Positions 34,472 to 45,861 of a stretch of DNA of 64,000 nt are shown piece by piece. Origin of the DNA: Paguma larvata (taxonomy: Eukaryota > Chordata > Mammalia > Carnivora > Viverridae); contig CM057842.1 in assembly GCA_030068075.1 (NCBI GenBank), positions 42,928,659 to 42,992,658 on the forward strand. Reading direction: 5' to 3'. The notes beneath the pieces were generated by a model. It had not been told where the DNA came from and did not search any database. It saw only the letters and a program-made list of their open reading frames with translations. A program made the translations under genes and the position numbers. Every line of letters starts with the position of its first letter. Position 1 is the first letter of the stretch.

Positions 34472-37434
34472 AACAAGTTAAAGGACAGCTGTATTAGCAT
34501 CGTGGAAATTATTTTATAATTTAATTTGTGTGCCCATTCATTCATTCATTCATTCATCAATATTTCATCATTCATCATACCACCCAGTGGTTTTTCAAAC
34601 TATGAATTTTAGGTGCGTGGAACGGGTTCAGCAATTATCCGGGGTGAGGAGTTGTAGAGCTTCCTTCCACCTGGGAGCCACCGTAGCAGCTGTCCTTCGA
34701 ATTAGGGTATGGACCAGGAGTCTGAAAAATATGCGGCCCAGCAAAAGTATATAAACCACTCTATCGAGCAATTTACCAAATTCCACCCTAGGTTTAAGGT
34801 ATTCAAAGATTAATAAAATTCATGTTCAACTCTATGCTTTTTGGAGAACTGTGTCATAGTAGGACTGCTAGGCTGCAAGTACTGTGCTGTCAGTGCTGTA
34901 AATGATATCCAAGTTCTAGGGCATTCTCGAGGAAAGTCTACTTCAGGATGGAAGGCAAAAGGTGTTAGTGAACGTTGGAGATCACAGAAAAGGAGAGTTT
35001 AAACTGAATCTAGAGGGTAAATTATATTTTGCCACAGGAGGTGCATTACTGAAAGAAAAAAAAAACCTCTCTAATGGGCATGTAATTTATCATTCAAAAC
35101 CAGGATAATTTTGAGAGTGAACGGCCACTGTTAAGAATTATTCTAGGACAGCAGGTGTTAAACCAGCACTATCTTGGGCAAACCAGAATACTTACTTATT
35201 CTCCCTGTAATATGTTGACTTCAAGGTTTAATCAGATATTTTAAGATGTGTTATATACTAAAAAATAAATGCAAGAAGGAAAGGTTTCTGCATACATAAA
35301 CGATGAGTTAAATGGACCCATGTTTTAGTACAGAGCCAAGTGTAAGTTCAGATGTTAGCCATAAATGAAAACAAATTTTGCAGCAGAATTTGGCAAGTTG
35401 CTGTTCTGTTTTTCCTCCAAACTGTGACCTTTAATTAGCATTTCTTTTGTAACATGGTGTTTCAAGATACAGGGGCCTGCTTTGTTATTTAAAACAAGCA
35501 GTGGAACAGAAACCTATTATGTTTTTAAAGATTGCCAGGAAAAGCTGAGAAGGAAACTTTTAATCAAATGCACCAGCAATTGGTTGCAGTGGACTGGGTT
35601 TTCCTTTATACTTTGGGCAGTTTCTCTGTAACATAATAGCCAGTTGCTACCTGGGAGCTAAAAACTCCCTCTTGTTTGAAGGAAAGAGCAAGAGAAAAAA
35701 TGGAGAGATTGGGTATTTTCAAACATCAGTCTGGCTAAAGTTTTTCAGTGCTCAGGCTGACTTCGAGGGGGAAGATCAAGTAGGAGAAATTCAAGGTGAA
35801 TTCTCCATGGGGATCTTCAGCGTTAGGTTTTTCCTCAGACACCACAACTGACCTCTCTTCTTTGTATTATTCCCTCAACTGAGCCTTCTCTCTTCATTGT
35901 TTCCTGCCCCTCGATTTTGAAAAGATGGACCCAGACCCAGAAAATTTAAGAAGTTTTGAGTTCTGCCAACTTTCCTTGTGTTAAAGTTTCTTAAGGATGT
36001 GTGACATTACTTATTGCACTCAGCTTCCCTTTCCACACTGTAGGGACGTTCAAGTACTTGGTTGGAGTAGTTTTGCTGTGAGGTTTTTTATTTGACTTAG
36101 TTTGTAGACAACACATTCCAAATCAGGTCTTGTCCCTTCTTCCATGCCAAGTCGAAACCATGAATCAAGAAAAAGGGTTTTACTGCAACACATTCCATAG
36201 ATAACTTCCCAACAAAGTCTGGAAAATTGTACCATCCAGAATATCATAGTATCAAGGGCACAACCAGACTCTCTGGAGAGAGTTAAGTTGTAGTTCCCCA
36301 AGTGATTCCAAAATCAGCTTCCACGACTCACTAATTTATCCTGACCCTAGGGAAAATCTCCCTTTGCTCCATATGGTCATTGACTCTATCACCAGTATTT
36401 AAAAGAGTCTTCAAACACTGAAAATAAATGGTGATTTTTCAGGAGTGTTCTAGTATGGAATAGGATAAGGAATTCAAAGCAATCCACATTCAGTGGGAAT
36501 GAACATTGACTGCATTGCAATGAAACTGGGTAGAGTGCTTTGTAATCTAGTCTCAACTGCATTTCCCAGCAAGCACTTTATTTTCTAAATAATCCCTTTT
36601 CCTTTGCTATCTGTATGTAAAAGCAGGCAGTAAAGTAGATTAAAGGACCTTCTGCAGAGCATTTAGGTTGAGATGACTAGTGTAGACAAACCTACAGAGG
36701 TGTTCTCATTATCCCCACATCCACTTTTCTAAAAAGGCTCACAGGGTCCGTTTCTGAATTCCACATTCCACTTGCCGCTCACATTATATTGCAATTTCCT
36801 CTTTGAGTTCTTAGATTTGTCATATTAAATTGCTCAACTATCATTTGAAGTGAGAGTTATAGCCAAGACGTGATCACCTGACTCGAAAAAAAAAATGTCT
36901 AGGGCAGGCAGTCATTTCTAGAGATTCACGTGCAGATAGACCTGCTAAAATATAACCCAGCTGTTCTCTTTTTATTGCTTATTACTTTCATGTCTGTGTC
37001 AGAACACAGAGAGAATTACTGCCGAGCTTAAAAACTATGTCTTTTTCTAATACCCATCTTCTTATAAACAAACACATAAAGGGCTATGTCCAATTTTGTA
37101 ATTCTGACCTACTTTTCCTGCCCCTCATGTTTCTAAATTTTTACATTTCAAAGACATGGACGTGAACAAACATACATCACCATGCTGTGATAGGCTACAA
37201 TGCTCATAAATTGTGTATGCTCAACGCTAAAATATATAGCAAAGAAGTGCAATATTTAGTCAAGTTCCACAGGCATTTATTGAGCAGAGTGTTAAGGTCT
37301 GGTTGCTAAAGGGATAATTCCTAACTAATGAAGCAGAGAGAATCCTATAGGAGATTGTGGAAAATTTTAATTAATCTTGACTATGAATATTGAAAAAGAC
37401 TTCAATGGAAAAGGTGTGATTTCAAATTGACCCT
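34472..37434. other. Intron without recognised gene
   Basis: A (CATT)n run lies at 34537-34556. 34590-34750 may be an old DNA-transposon relic. 34750-37430 looks unique, including an evenly composed block at 35360-35760 that could be conserved non-coding DNA (not testable here). Confidence 0.4.
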
Positions 37435-37598
37435 GGGGTGTCTGGGCAGCTCAGTGTGTTAAGCATCTTACCCTTGTTTCAGCCCAGGTCTTGATCTCAT
37501 GGTTCATGGGTTGGAGCCCCGCATGGTGGGCTCTGTGCTGACACTGCAGAACCTGCTTAGGATTCTCTCTCTCCCTCCTTCTCTACCCCTCCTGCTCA

Positions 37599-37631
<33 letters not shown>

Positions 37632-37664
37632 CTCAAAATAAATAAATAAAAATAGAATAAAATA
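37435..37664 (+). mobile_element. tRNA-Lys SINE with expanded CT microsatellite
   Basis: 'ggggtgtctgggcagctcagtg' head, body 'ggagccccgcatggtgggctctgtgctgacactgcagaacctg', (TC)n at about 37600-37634 and an AATAAATAAATAAA tail. The target duplication is weak (aattgac on both sides). Confidence 0.88.
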
Positions 37665-38219
37665 GAATTGACTTGAAGTGTTGAGAGAGACGTTTACACA
37701 GAAAAAGAATCATCCTTAAACTTCTGCTTTTGTTGACACCAAATATCGAAAATCTTGAAATAAACTGGATTGTATTATTTCATATAAATCCTTTTATATT
37801 CATTATACACGCCAGCCAGAATATTATGAGAGGAGCCACAATGAGTATGTAGGTATACATACACATCTTAAATGCCTTTTTGTTTTTTTTTTTACTGACT
37901 GAAGGAATAAAAATGAAAGTCTGTCATTCTTTAATCCTGTTGTTGTTTTTTTATTAATTTCCTTTGGGCTACAGTATCTCCTTATTTTATGGTCTCCCAA
38001 TGGGAATGCTTCGGTGGGACTGTTGATATTTCGGAAGCTCCAACCATGACATATTTTCAATACTTGCTATTTCTGTAGAATTTGGGAGGGAGGGGGAGAA
38101 GAAAAGTAAGATACATAGGCATTGAGTAGTATTAGCTCAAAAGTTCCAAAGTATTCAAAGGAAGGCAATTAGGTTAAAATCAGTTCTCTTTGGAATGTTA
38201 TTGGCTGTGAAAAAAAAAT
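37665..38219. other. Intron without recognised feature
   Basis: Unique-looking DNA between the SINE and the polypurine tract. Confidence 0.4.
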
Positions 38220-38300
38220 GAAGGAGGAGGAGGGGAAGGAGGGAGGGAGAGGAAGAGGAAAAGGAAGAAGAAGAGGATGAGGAGGAGGAGGAAAAGGAAG
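38220..38300 (+). repeat. Polypurine (GGA/GAA-rich) tract
   Basis: 81 bases of A and G with a single T at 38278, mainly GGA and GAA units with two GGGA runs. It lies about 770 bp before the second Ig1 exon. Such tracts can form triplex or quadruplex DNA; that is inference. Confidence 0.9.
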
Positions 38301-39073
38301 TAGCTCTTGTTAGTAAAGCTTCACTGTTAAATGTGAGTCCCAGTAAAATTTATTTATAGGACCAAATAATATAGATGCAATAGATAATTGAAGTGAATAA
38401 ACACAAAAACAACACAACTCTCTTTGCCTCTGTTACCTAATGACCTGATCTGCAATTTACTGGGATGGTTGATTGATGTGTGAGTGCCATTGACTAAGAA
38501 GATCTTCATAGTGATCCATGCTTAAGACTAGTTTGGTCCCTAAGACATCTCTAGATCAATAGAGCTCCTCTGCTTCGCAGTCAACCATTTCAGTCATATT
38601 AAGGACCAAATGAAAGCAACTCTGCAGCAATTTCATCAAATACTCAGCAATCTACCTGAAAGTGGTGTATTCTGGTATCTGTATAGTCCCATCTAAAGAA
38701 TAACTACCAACTAGCAGGGGGTAAGAAAGAATAACTACAAACTAGAAAAAGAACTTTTGCTGAGGAACCCTATTTGAAGAAAGTTGTACAAGGTCCTATG
38801 GGGACTTTAAAATAAAGTGTGTGTAGTAAAGTTAGCCACAAAAGCAAGTGTTAAAATTTTAATATCATTGCTTACTGTAAAAGGCATGCTCTTTCCATAG
38901 CACTTAAGTTGTCACTATTGCTGGGCAGAGCGTTTCTGTTTTTTTTTTTTACCACGGTTAAAAAAGTCACAGATGGTATTTCATGCTATTTATATAGTTT
39001 TATATGTTTTAGATGATTCAGAAATATCGATTAATATTACAAGGCTTTATCTACTGGCATTTTTATGCTATAG
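38301..39073. other. Intron upstream of the second Ig1 exon
   Basis: Unique-looking. A partial 31-bp-period duplication 'aaagaataactac-c/a-aactag' occurs at 38695 and 38726. A T-rich run at 38938-38951 lies 120 bases before the exon. Confidence 0.45.
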
Positions 39074-39249
39074 GTGGAAATTAAATGGAACAGATGTTGA
39101 CATTGGTGTGGATTTCCGCTACAGTGTTGTTGAAGGCAGCTTGTTGATCAATAACCCCAATAAAACCCAAGATGCTGGAACGTACCAGTGCATAGCAACA
39201 AACTCATTTGGAACAATTGTTAGCAGAGAAGCCAAGCTTCAGTTCGCTT
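39074..39249 (+). CDS. CNTN4: CNTN4 coding exon, second half of Ig domain 1
   Basis: This exon completes the first Ig domain begun at 30064. It starts with the last base of the split Arg codon and then [20 protein letters not shown]. Further on come [18 protein letters not shown] and [19 protein letters not shown], and it ends one base into the next codon (phase 1). The core Trp, the D-A-G-T-Y-Q-C motif and the second disulfide Cys (residue 82 of the 101 encoded by the two exons) are all present. Two N-glycosylation sequons, N-G-T and N-K-T, are visible. The acceptor is CTATAG at 39068-39073. The donor is GTAAGT at 39250, a consensus site. The length is 176 bp; with the 127-bp exon this makes a 303-bp phase-1/phase-1 module, as expected for an Ig unit. 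No frameshift or stop is present. The next exon of Ig2 was not seen before 64000. Confidence 0.95.
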
Positions 39250-39484
39250 GTAAGTAGCAATTACATCATGTGCAAATGTTACATTGAGTTTTTAATGCCG
39301 TTAAGCCTTTAAAACAGTTTCTTTTAAAAACCAAATAGATATTAATTAGTTAAATGATCTTTACCTTTTTTTCATATTTGGGAAATATCTTGTTTATAGG
39401 ATAAATTGTGAATCTAAGTGGAAAGATGTATTCAGCTTTTACAAAGATCAAGACTTTGATTATATGATAGTTTGTTATAGGATC

Positions 39485-39580
39485 CTCTATACATATATAA
39501 GTTCACACGCACAAAAATTTATACACATATAAACATACATACACAAGAAATTACACACATAGATACATACACATTGTAGA
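39485..39580. repeat. Degenerate (CA/ATAC)n simple repeat
   Basis: 'acatatataagttcacacgcac', 'atacacatataaacatacatacacaag' and 'cacatagatacatacacattg' form a decayed ACAT microsatellite. Confidence 0.65.
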
Positions 39581-41439
39581 GTGTGTATAAGCAAGCAATT
39601 GAACTGCCAGTAATAGTCATTTTGAGAAGTATTTAACCATAAAGCTTAGAGGTACAAAAAATCTTGGTAGTATTAATCCTATAATTCTCCATTTTTTTCT
39701 TATTTTATAGATTAGGAAAACTTTTAAAACAACTACAATAACAATAGTAAGTAGAGGCAAAGTGTTAACTTTTATACTATACCTTTTATATTTCCAGCTT
39801 AGAACATTTAAAAAACAAATTGCCATCTCATAAGACCATCATCTAATAAAAGTTCATGAGCGTATCAAAGAAAGTAGAATTTAGAAATAGCAAGTTGAAA
39901 ATAAAATCCACAGGGAAGAGTAGTGAGTACACATTTGAGTGCAGAGGCCTTTGAGGATTGATGTGCAGTTACATTTTTAAGGGTTTATGTATTTGCATAT
40001 GATTATATATTTCCTGTATAAAATCCCAACTCATACAGCAGTGCATTAATGTCAAAGGTTTCATAATTACAAAGTCTGTTAGCAGTAACATTGCAGAATA
40101 TTCTCATTAACAAAATCCTCTCTGGGAACTCAACATCAAATATATCTAATATCCTGTGCTTAATCTATTATTGCTGTCACGTGGCATTTTTACCAGTTGA
40201 GAAATGAATTTTCTGAGTAGTCAGTATATATAGGATTCCAAGATTATTTTGTTTGTGAATATCTCCTGATGTCTTTCAAATATCCTTAGGTGTACAGGGT
40301 AATAGAAGGATTATATGTCTGATTGAGTGCTACAGAACCAGTGTTTATTTCTCCTGGTCTAATGCAAATCTATACTTACTTTTTAGGAATGACTAGTGAA
40401 TTCTGTTGGATTTATTTGGACAAATAAACATAGACTCATTGATTCTAAAAGTAGGGAGATCTCTACACTCAATTAAACTTGTACTTCTTTGATTTTTGGA
40501 TTTCATGGTATAGGAAAATTTTTAAGATGGCAACAGTAACGACAAAAAAAAAAAAAAAGGTTGACATAAAATTGCCAGCCCTTTATTTTCTAATTTATGA
40601 CATTTAAAAAACAAATCACCAACTCTTAAGACTATCCTTTTGTAAAAGTCCAGGCATTTCTATTACCAGAACCATCCAAAAGACAGAATATCATATTTGA
40701 GGATGGTCATTTAATTAGATTTGTTTAGCCTAAGGGAAGTCTCTATCACTCATTTCCTGGGTGGCTGAGTTGGCCTGAAGAGCAATAGTGTTTGGAGTCC
40801 ACCTTGCTTATCCCACTTAATATATAATGTAGGCTTCCTACCACCATCAACACCTGTGACTGAGCCTTAAAAATTCTAAAACTAGAGAGCTCACCTATTC
40901 TTCACAAAGCATCCTGACCCATGGTAGACTGCTCTAGTTATTCAGAAGTACGAAAACAAACACAACATCTCTTTCTTAAAATTGAACTAAATATCTCAAT
41001 TTCCATCACTCTCACTCCCAACGCTTACGGTGTGATCCTGGCTAGGCTTCAAATATGTGAAAATATGATCATGTCCCTTCTTTCCCAATTGTTATCTTCT
41101 CCAGCACTTGGTCTACAACCATCCTCTTCCTATCACATCCATTTTTGTTAATTTATCTATTAAATTATGTCCGTATAGAAATGTATCCAATTCTGTGCGT
41201 GTGCCTTGACCTTTGCAGAGTACGGTAGGAGCAGTAGTATCCCACAATGTGATCTTCTTTTTCAAGGAATGTAACTGACATTGATATTCATCTTTTTTTA
41301 AAGCCCCAGTCTCACATCTTAACCTTACTTTGAACATACAGTCATGTAAAATCTGAGAATTGATTTTTTATGAATGTCTATTAATCTCCAGCTACCCAAG
41401 CATGTTATTTTATTAACCTAAACTCAGAATATTATATTT
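39581..41439. other. Intron, with two mutually similar segments
   Basis: About 39710-39865 and 40505-40660 share the same order of motifs, including an identical 17-mer acatttaaaaaacaaat (39804-39820, 40600-40616). No family name is recognised. The rest looks unique. Confidence 0.5.
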
Positions 41440-41805
41440 ACCCCTATTAAATTCACCTTCTGAATGGTGACCCTTTGTTCCCTCACAGTTGAAATTGTTT
41501 TAAATCTTTTTTTCAATCTGACATATTGATTGTCCTCCTACTTTAATGTCAGCAGAAGATTTGATAAGCATGTGTACATTCAAATAATTGATATAACATG
41601 TTGACCAGGACAGGGCAGCATGCCAATACAGAACTTCCACTAAGATGAGATTGAACTTTTAAGTCAATATTCTTTGCATCCTCTTGTTCAATTAGCTACA
41701 CATTTTCCCAAACATACTATAATTGAACCTCAGTTTCTCCTGTGTGTTCTTAAAGTAGAGAGAATCTTTGCCAAATGCCTTGATAAAATCAAGAGATATT
41801 AATTC
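41440..41805 (-). mobile_element. L3/CR1-type LINE relic (reverse transcriptase region)
   Basis: The + strand order 'gttgaccaggacagggcagcatgccaatacagaacttcc', 'gttcaattagctacacattttcc' and 'gagaatctttgccaaatgccttgataaaatcaagagatatt' parallels the reverse of CR1/L3 ORF2. Translating 41760-41800 on the minus strand gives I-S-L-D-F-I-K-A-F-G-K, matching the L-D-F-x-K-A-F reverse-transcriptase motif. The relic is very old and has no open frame. Confidence 0.6.
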
Positions 41806-42035
41806 TTCACCACCTCCTCCTACCTGGTCTCTGTGCATCTCCTCCAGATCTTCTTTAACCGTTTGTCATAAAACAGGCAAAGTAATCTTTTAAGCATGCA
41901 AATGAGATCATTCCACTTTGCTGTTTTATGCCTTTTCCTGCACTTAGTATAAATCTCAAATTCATTACCATGGTCTCATTTTAATTTCTTGAAAATGAGA
42001 AACTATCTTTTGCACCTGAGCGTCGATACTTTCTT

Positions 42036-42225
42036 CTTATTTTTTTTTTCACTTCTTATTTGAGAGAGAGAAAGAGAGAGACAGAGAAAAAGGGAGAGAC
42101 ATTCCAAGCAGTCTCCAGGCTCAGCGTGGAGCCTGACACAGAGCTCAGTCCCACAACCCCAGGATCATGATGTGAACCAAAACCAAGAGTCTGACATTTA
42201 ACTGACTGAGCAACCCAGGCACCCC
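42036..42225 (-). mobile_element. tRNA-Lys SINE (SINEC_Fc-like)
   Basis: Reversed tail and GA-rich middle, then the reversed head 'ctgactgagcaacccaggcacccc'. The target duplication tcg-a/g-tactttc lies at 42023-42033 and 42232-42242. Confidence 0.92.
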
Positions 42226-43050
42226 ATACCCTCGGTACTTTCATTCCCTTTGTCTGATATGCTTTTCTCATGATCCTTCACCTGCTCACTTCTCAGGATC
42301 CGTAATTCTCAATTTAGGTATGACCTCCTAAGAGGAAGTTTTCACATCATCCTGCCTAGGGAGTAATACCTATCATTTCTACTTTTTTCTGGTGCTTACC
42401 TTCTTTGAACCCTCTACTTCTACATAACAGCAGTCTCTATTTCATTCATTAGGACTTAATACAACCTAAAATGATTTTGTATATTTATTTTTTCTCATTA
42501 TTTAATTGCTATGATAGAATCTAAATTTTAAGAGAACTGAATCTATCTTGTGCATCCTTCTATTTGCAAAACGTAGGACACTTTATATGTATGTATTAAT
42601 AAGGGAATTCTTTTATTAATTACATCTTTAGTGACATAACAAAGAAAATATATGCATAAAATTATTTGGGGGTGATGTATTTTTATAAACCCAAACCTTT
42701 ATAATTTTAATCATTTTCTGGAGTCCATCCTCTTGGTATGCATAGTTTTCAGACTTTTTTTTTCCGATCTTAAAAAAAAAGATGTTGCCTTTATTCAAAA
42801 ACCATTTTTTAATGGTTTAGAATAAAACACTTTTCTTCAGTGATGTAAGGTGAAGCATGACAATGACATATTCTGAATGTTACTGAGTAATTGCTTTCAC
42901 CCCAAGAATTTTCATAATCAATGAGGAAAATAAATGTCTTTTGACCATACTTACTGTACTCTACAATGCAAATGAAAGTATTTCTTCATTTTTAATCCTG
43001 TAATTTTATGGCTGAAACAGACCTTAAAAGTTTCCTGGCCCGTATCATTT
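42226..43050. other. Intron without recognised feature
   Basis: AT-rich unique-looking sequence with no exon recognised. Confidence 0.4.
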
Positions 43051-43072
43051 TAAAAATGAAATTGAAGATTGG

Positions 43073-43266
43073 TGTGGTGCCTTGGTAGTTTAGCGTCCAA
43101 CTCTTGATTTTGACTCAAGTCAGGATCTCATGGTTCATGAGACTGAGCCCTGCGCTGGGCTCTGTGCTGCAAGTGTGGTGCCTTCTTGGATTCTCTTCCT
43201 CTCCTCTCCCCCTCCCCCACTCATGCTGTCTTGCACACTTTCTCTGTAAACAAATAAATAAACATT
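43073..43266 (+). mobile_element. tRNA-Lys SINE, diverged
   Basis: 'ggtgccttggtagtttagcgtccaactcttg' head, 'actgagccctgcgctgggctctgtgctg' body and 'aaacaaataaataaacatt' tail. The flanks 'aaaaatgaaatt-g/t-aagattgg' repeat on both sides (about 43052-43072 and 43267-43288). Confidence 0.92.
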
Positions 43267-43408
43267 AAAAAATGAAATTTAAGATTGGAGTAAATTAATT
43301 ACTCATTGTTATTTACACAGTTAATAAACTGTGGCTGCCAAGGAAAACCAGCCTCAGTTTCTAGTTCAGTGCACCCTTGCTTGCCTCTGCTTAACACTCC
43401 TTTTGATT

Positions 43409-43580
43409 GGGGCACCTGGTAGCTCAATCATTTGAGCATTCATGATCACGCAGTTCGTGAGTTCAAGAGCCTGGAGCCTGCTTTGGATTCTGTGTCTCCT
43501 CCTCTCTCTTCCCTTCCCCCACTTTTGTTCAGTCTCTCTCTTTCTCAAAAATAAGTAAACATTTAAAAAAAATTTTTTAA
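43409..43580 (+). mobile_element. tRNA-Lys SINE with internal deletion
   Basis: GGGGCACCTGGTAGCTCAAT head. The body jumps from 'cagttcgtgagttcaag' directly to 'agcctggagcctgctttgg', so the middle 'cgtcgggctctgtgctgacagctc' part is missing. CT-rich end and AATAAGTAAAC tail. Confidence 0.9.
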
Positions 43581-44819
43581 AGCTTACAAGAAAACACCCC
43601 TTCATCTTAATATAACATTTCATTCCTTCAAGTTCATTTTCATACTTTATATAAATTTATGTATAGGACAATCTCAAAGGTAGACATTGTGTATACATTA
43701 TTTTTGAATATTTTAATGCTGTTTTGTAGACAGAATTTTGTAATCTCTTGTTTTTAGAATATTTTTAAAAATGAAGTAATTCAAATAAGCAAAAAAATCT
43801 CATTAATGGACACGATGCCTCTGAGAACTTACGTCTCCACACCATTTATTTTCATTCAATATCTTCAAGATAAAAATCTTTCCTTATTAAATAGGTATAG
43901 AATAATTTAAGTCACTCCTGATGAGATGTGGACATTTTCATGAGCATACATATTGTAATGCAATTTGGAGCATATTTTGTTTTTCAGTCCCCCTGTAGTA
44001 TTAAGCCATTAGCAATCATTTCTCTTCCTGTCACAAGACTACCAATACCCCTTCTACTGTTTACTTCTTCTACTGTATACCCAGGGCTACAAAACCTTAC
44101 TGATTAATTTACTAGAATCTGTCCAGTGCCTGGCCCTTAGTGAACTTGCAATAATAAGTAAGTGAATAAATAATAAGGGTGGATGTTAAGATCATCAGGC
44201 CGTATTTGGGTCATGAGTTGAACCACTGAGTTCAAAGACTTTCTGATGACCCTCTGGGAGTGCTTTAGAAGTGGATGCAAGCATTTCCACCTTGAGGTTA
44301 TGTGGAAGATAGTTGACATCTTATTTCAGATAAGGATACATGTGGGGGCAGGAGGCCTTCGTTTAATAAGAAGAATATGTTCATGTATATACTGCATCAA
44401 ACATGCCCCCCAGCTCCTGAAAACTTGGTCTCAGACTATGCATGGTCTCAATAGAATGTTTCAGTATTAGCGTCACTTTAACTTCTCTTCCACCCAAGAG
44501 GAAAACCAAGTTGAATAATTTTTAATTCTTACATAGGCAACTGAATCAGAAGATAATGCCAGTAGTGGAGGGAATTTGGGTTCATTATTTCCTCAGCTTA
44601 ATGGTAGGAATATTTCCAGAGACTTCGTCTATGTGGAATGAAGTGCTATATCTCCATCGGCCTAGGTGTTCACTTCCTCAGCCAAGTATCCCAATCTAAA
44701 TTTGCTTGAGAATCATTGTGCATGGTTATTCAGCAGAGCAATATTTTTCTCAGCTGTACACACATACATTTTGTAAAGTAAATTGCAATACATACTTAAA
44801 CACTTAGAAAATAGTCAAA
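43581..44819. other. Intron without recognised gene
   Basis: Unique-looking. A MIR/L2-type tail ('gtgcctggcccttagtgaacttgcaataataagtaagtg') lies at 44125-44170. Confidence 0.4.
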
Positions 44820-44906
44820 CGAGTATTTTTTATTATATATACTTATATAATACTTATATACTTGTGTATATATATATGTATGTGTATATACATATGTATA
44901 TACATA
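44820..44906. repeat. TA/TATG-rich microsatellite
   Basis: 'tattatatatacttatataatac...gtgtatatatatatgtatgtgtatatacatatg' is a low-complexity AT/GT alternating tract adjoining a SINE tail. Confidence 0.85.
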
Positions 44907-45103
44907 TTAGTGTTTATTTTTGAGAGAGAGAGACAGAATGCAAGCAGGGGAGGGGCACAGCGAGAGGGAGACACAGAACCTGAAGCAGGCTCCGGGCTCT
45001 GACTGTCAGGACAGAGTTCTACAAGGGTTTAAACCCACGAACAGTGAGATCATGCCGTGAGATGAGGTAGGACGCTTAACCGACGGAGCCACCAAGGCAG
45101 CCC
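44907..45103 (-). mobile_element. tRNA-Lys SINE, first of an adjacent pair
   Basis: Reversed tail 'tgtttatttttgagagag', GA-rich middle and reversed head 'aaccgacggagccaccaaggcagccc'. Confidence 0.9.
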
Positions 45104-45108
45104 TATAT

Positions 45109-45320
45109 ATTTTTTTATTATTATTATTTATTTTGAGAGAGAGAGAAAGAAAATGTGAGCGGGGGAAGGGGCAGAGAGAGAGGAGAGATAGAACCCCAAG
45201 TAGGCTCCCCACTGACAGTGCATAACCTAACCCCATCTCTATCTCAGGAACATTCAGATCATGATCTGAGACAAAATCAAGAGTCAGACACTTAACCGAC
45301 TGAACCACCCAGGTGCCCCC
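45109..45320 (-). mobile_element. tRNA-Lys SINE, second of the pair
   Basis: Reversed tail with (ATT)n, GA-rich middle and reversed head 'ttaaccgactgaaccacccaggtgcccc'. It sits 5 bp from the first copy in the same orientation. Confidence 0.92.
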
Positions 45321-45860
45321 AAATAAGTACTTTTTAAAAATAAGCTGTGTGGACTCGAGAAGCTGAGGTACTATATTGCCTAAGTTTAGATGGAATGGAA
45401 CATTGTCTATTGTTGTAGTTCACTTTAGTTGTTTCATAAGATTTCTAAAACTCAGACTTCTCGTCAGCATTGTGCATTTAACCATATTTACCTTTTAGGG
45501 TTGTTATGAAGATTAGATTATATAACATATGCAAAATCCCAAAATATTTTCTAGCTTGAAAAAACTATGTCATAACTGCTTCTCTACTTTTTTCTCTTTT
45601 CTCTATCTTCTTTCTCTCCCTTTCCTGTCTCTTTAAAATAAGAACAGTATCCACCGTTTATTTATTTATTTTTCTGCATTCTTATTTTTTCAAGTTTTAG
45701 AGGATATTATTAGAGATTTAGTTTACCTTTTAAAGTTTCAGAGTTTTTTGATATTTCCAAAGTAATATATAATGGAAAAGATATATATATTTTTTTAATT
45801 CTTATTTTACCCATCCTCCCGCCTACCTCCCCAATGGTAACCATCAGTTTATAACTTACA
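45321..45860. other. Intron without recognised feature
   Basis: AT-rich and unique-looking, with T-rich and CT-rich runs at 45580-45680. Confidence 0.4.
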
Positions 45861-45861
45861 T

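Larger units (their letters stand above)
30191..39073 (+). other. CNTN4: CNTN4 intron between the two Ig1 exons
   Basis: This phase-2 intron of 8883 bp splits the first Ig domain. It holds HAL1/L1 sequence with several SINEs (30.8-33.0 kb), a truncated young L1 (33.6-34.5 kb), a SINE at 37.4 kb and a polypurine tract at 38.2 kb. The remainder looks like unique sequence. The donor is GTTTGT and the acceptor ATGCTATAG. Confidence 0.9.

Noticed and set aside
33997..34545. 182-codon open frame on the minus strand
   Set aside because: It translates to the L1 ORF2 C-terminal region within a truncated L1 with target duplication; it is a retrotransposon relic, not a cellular gene.
38973..39073. In-frame codons upstream of the second exon
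   Set aside because: The acceptor CTATAG and the split Arg codon define the start at 39074; upstream codons are intronic.
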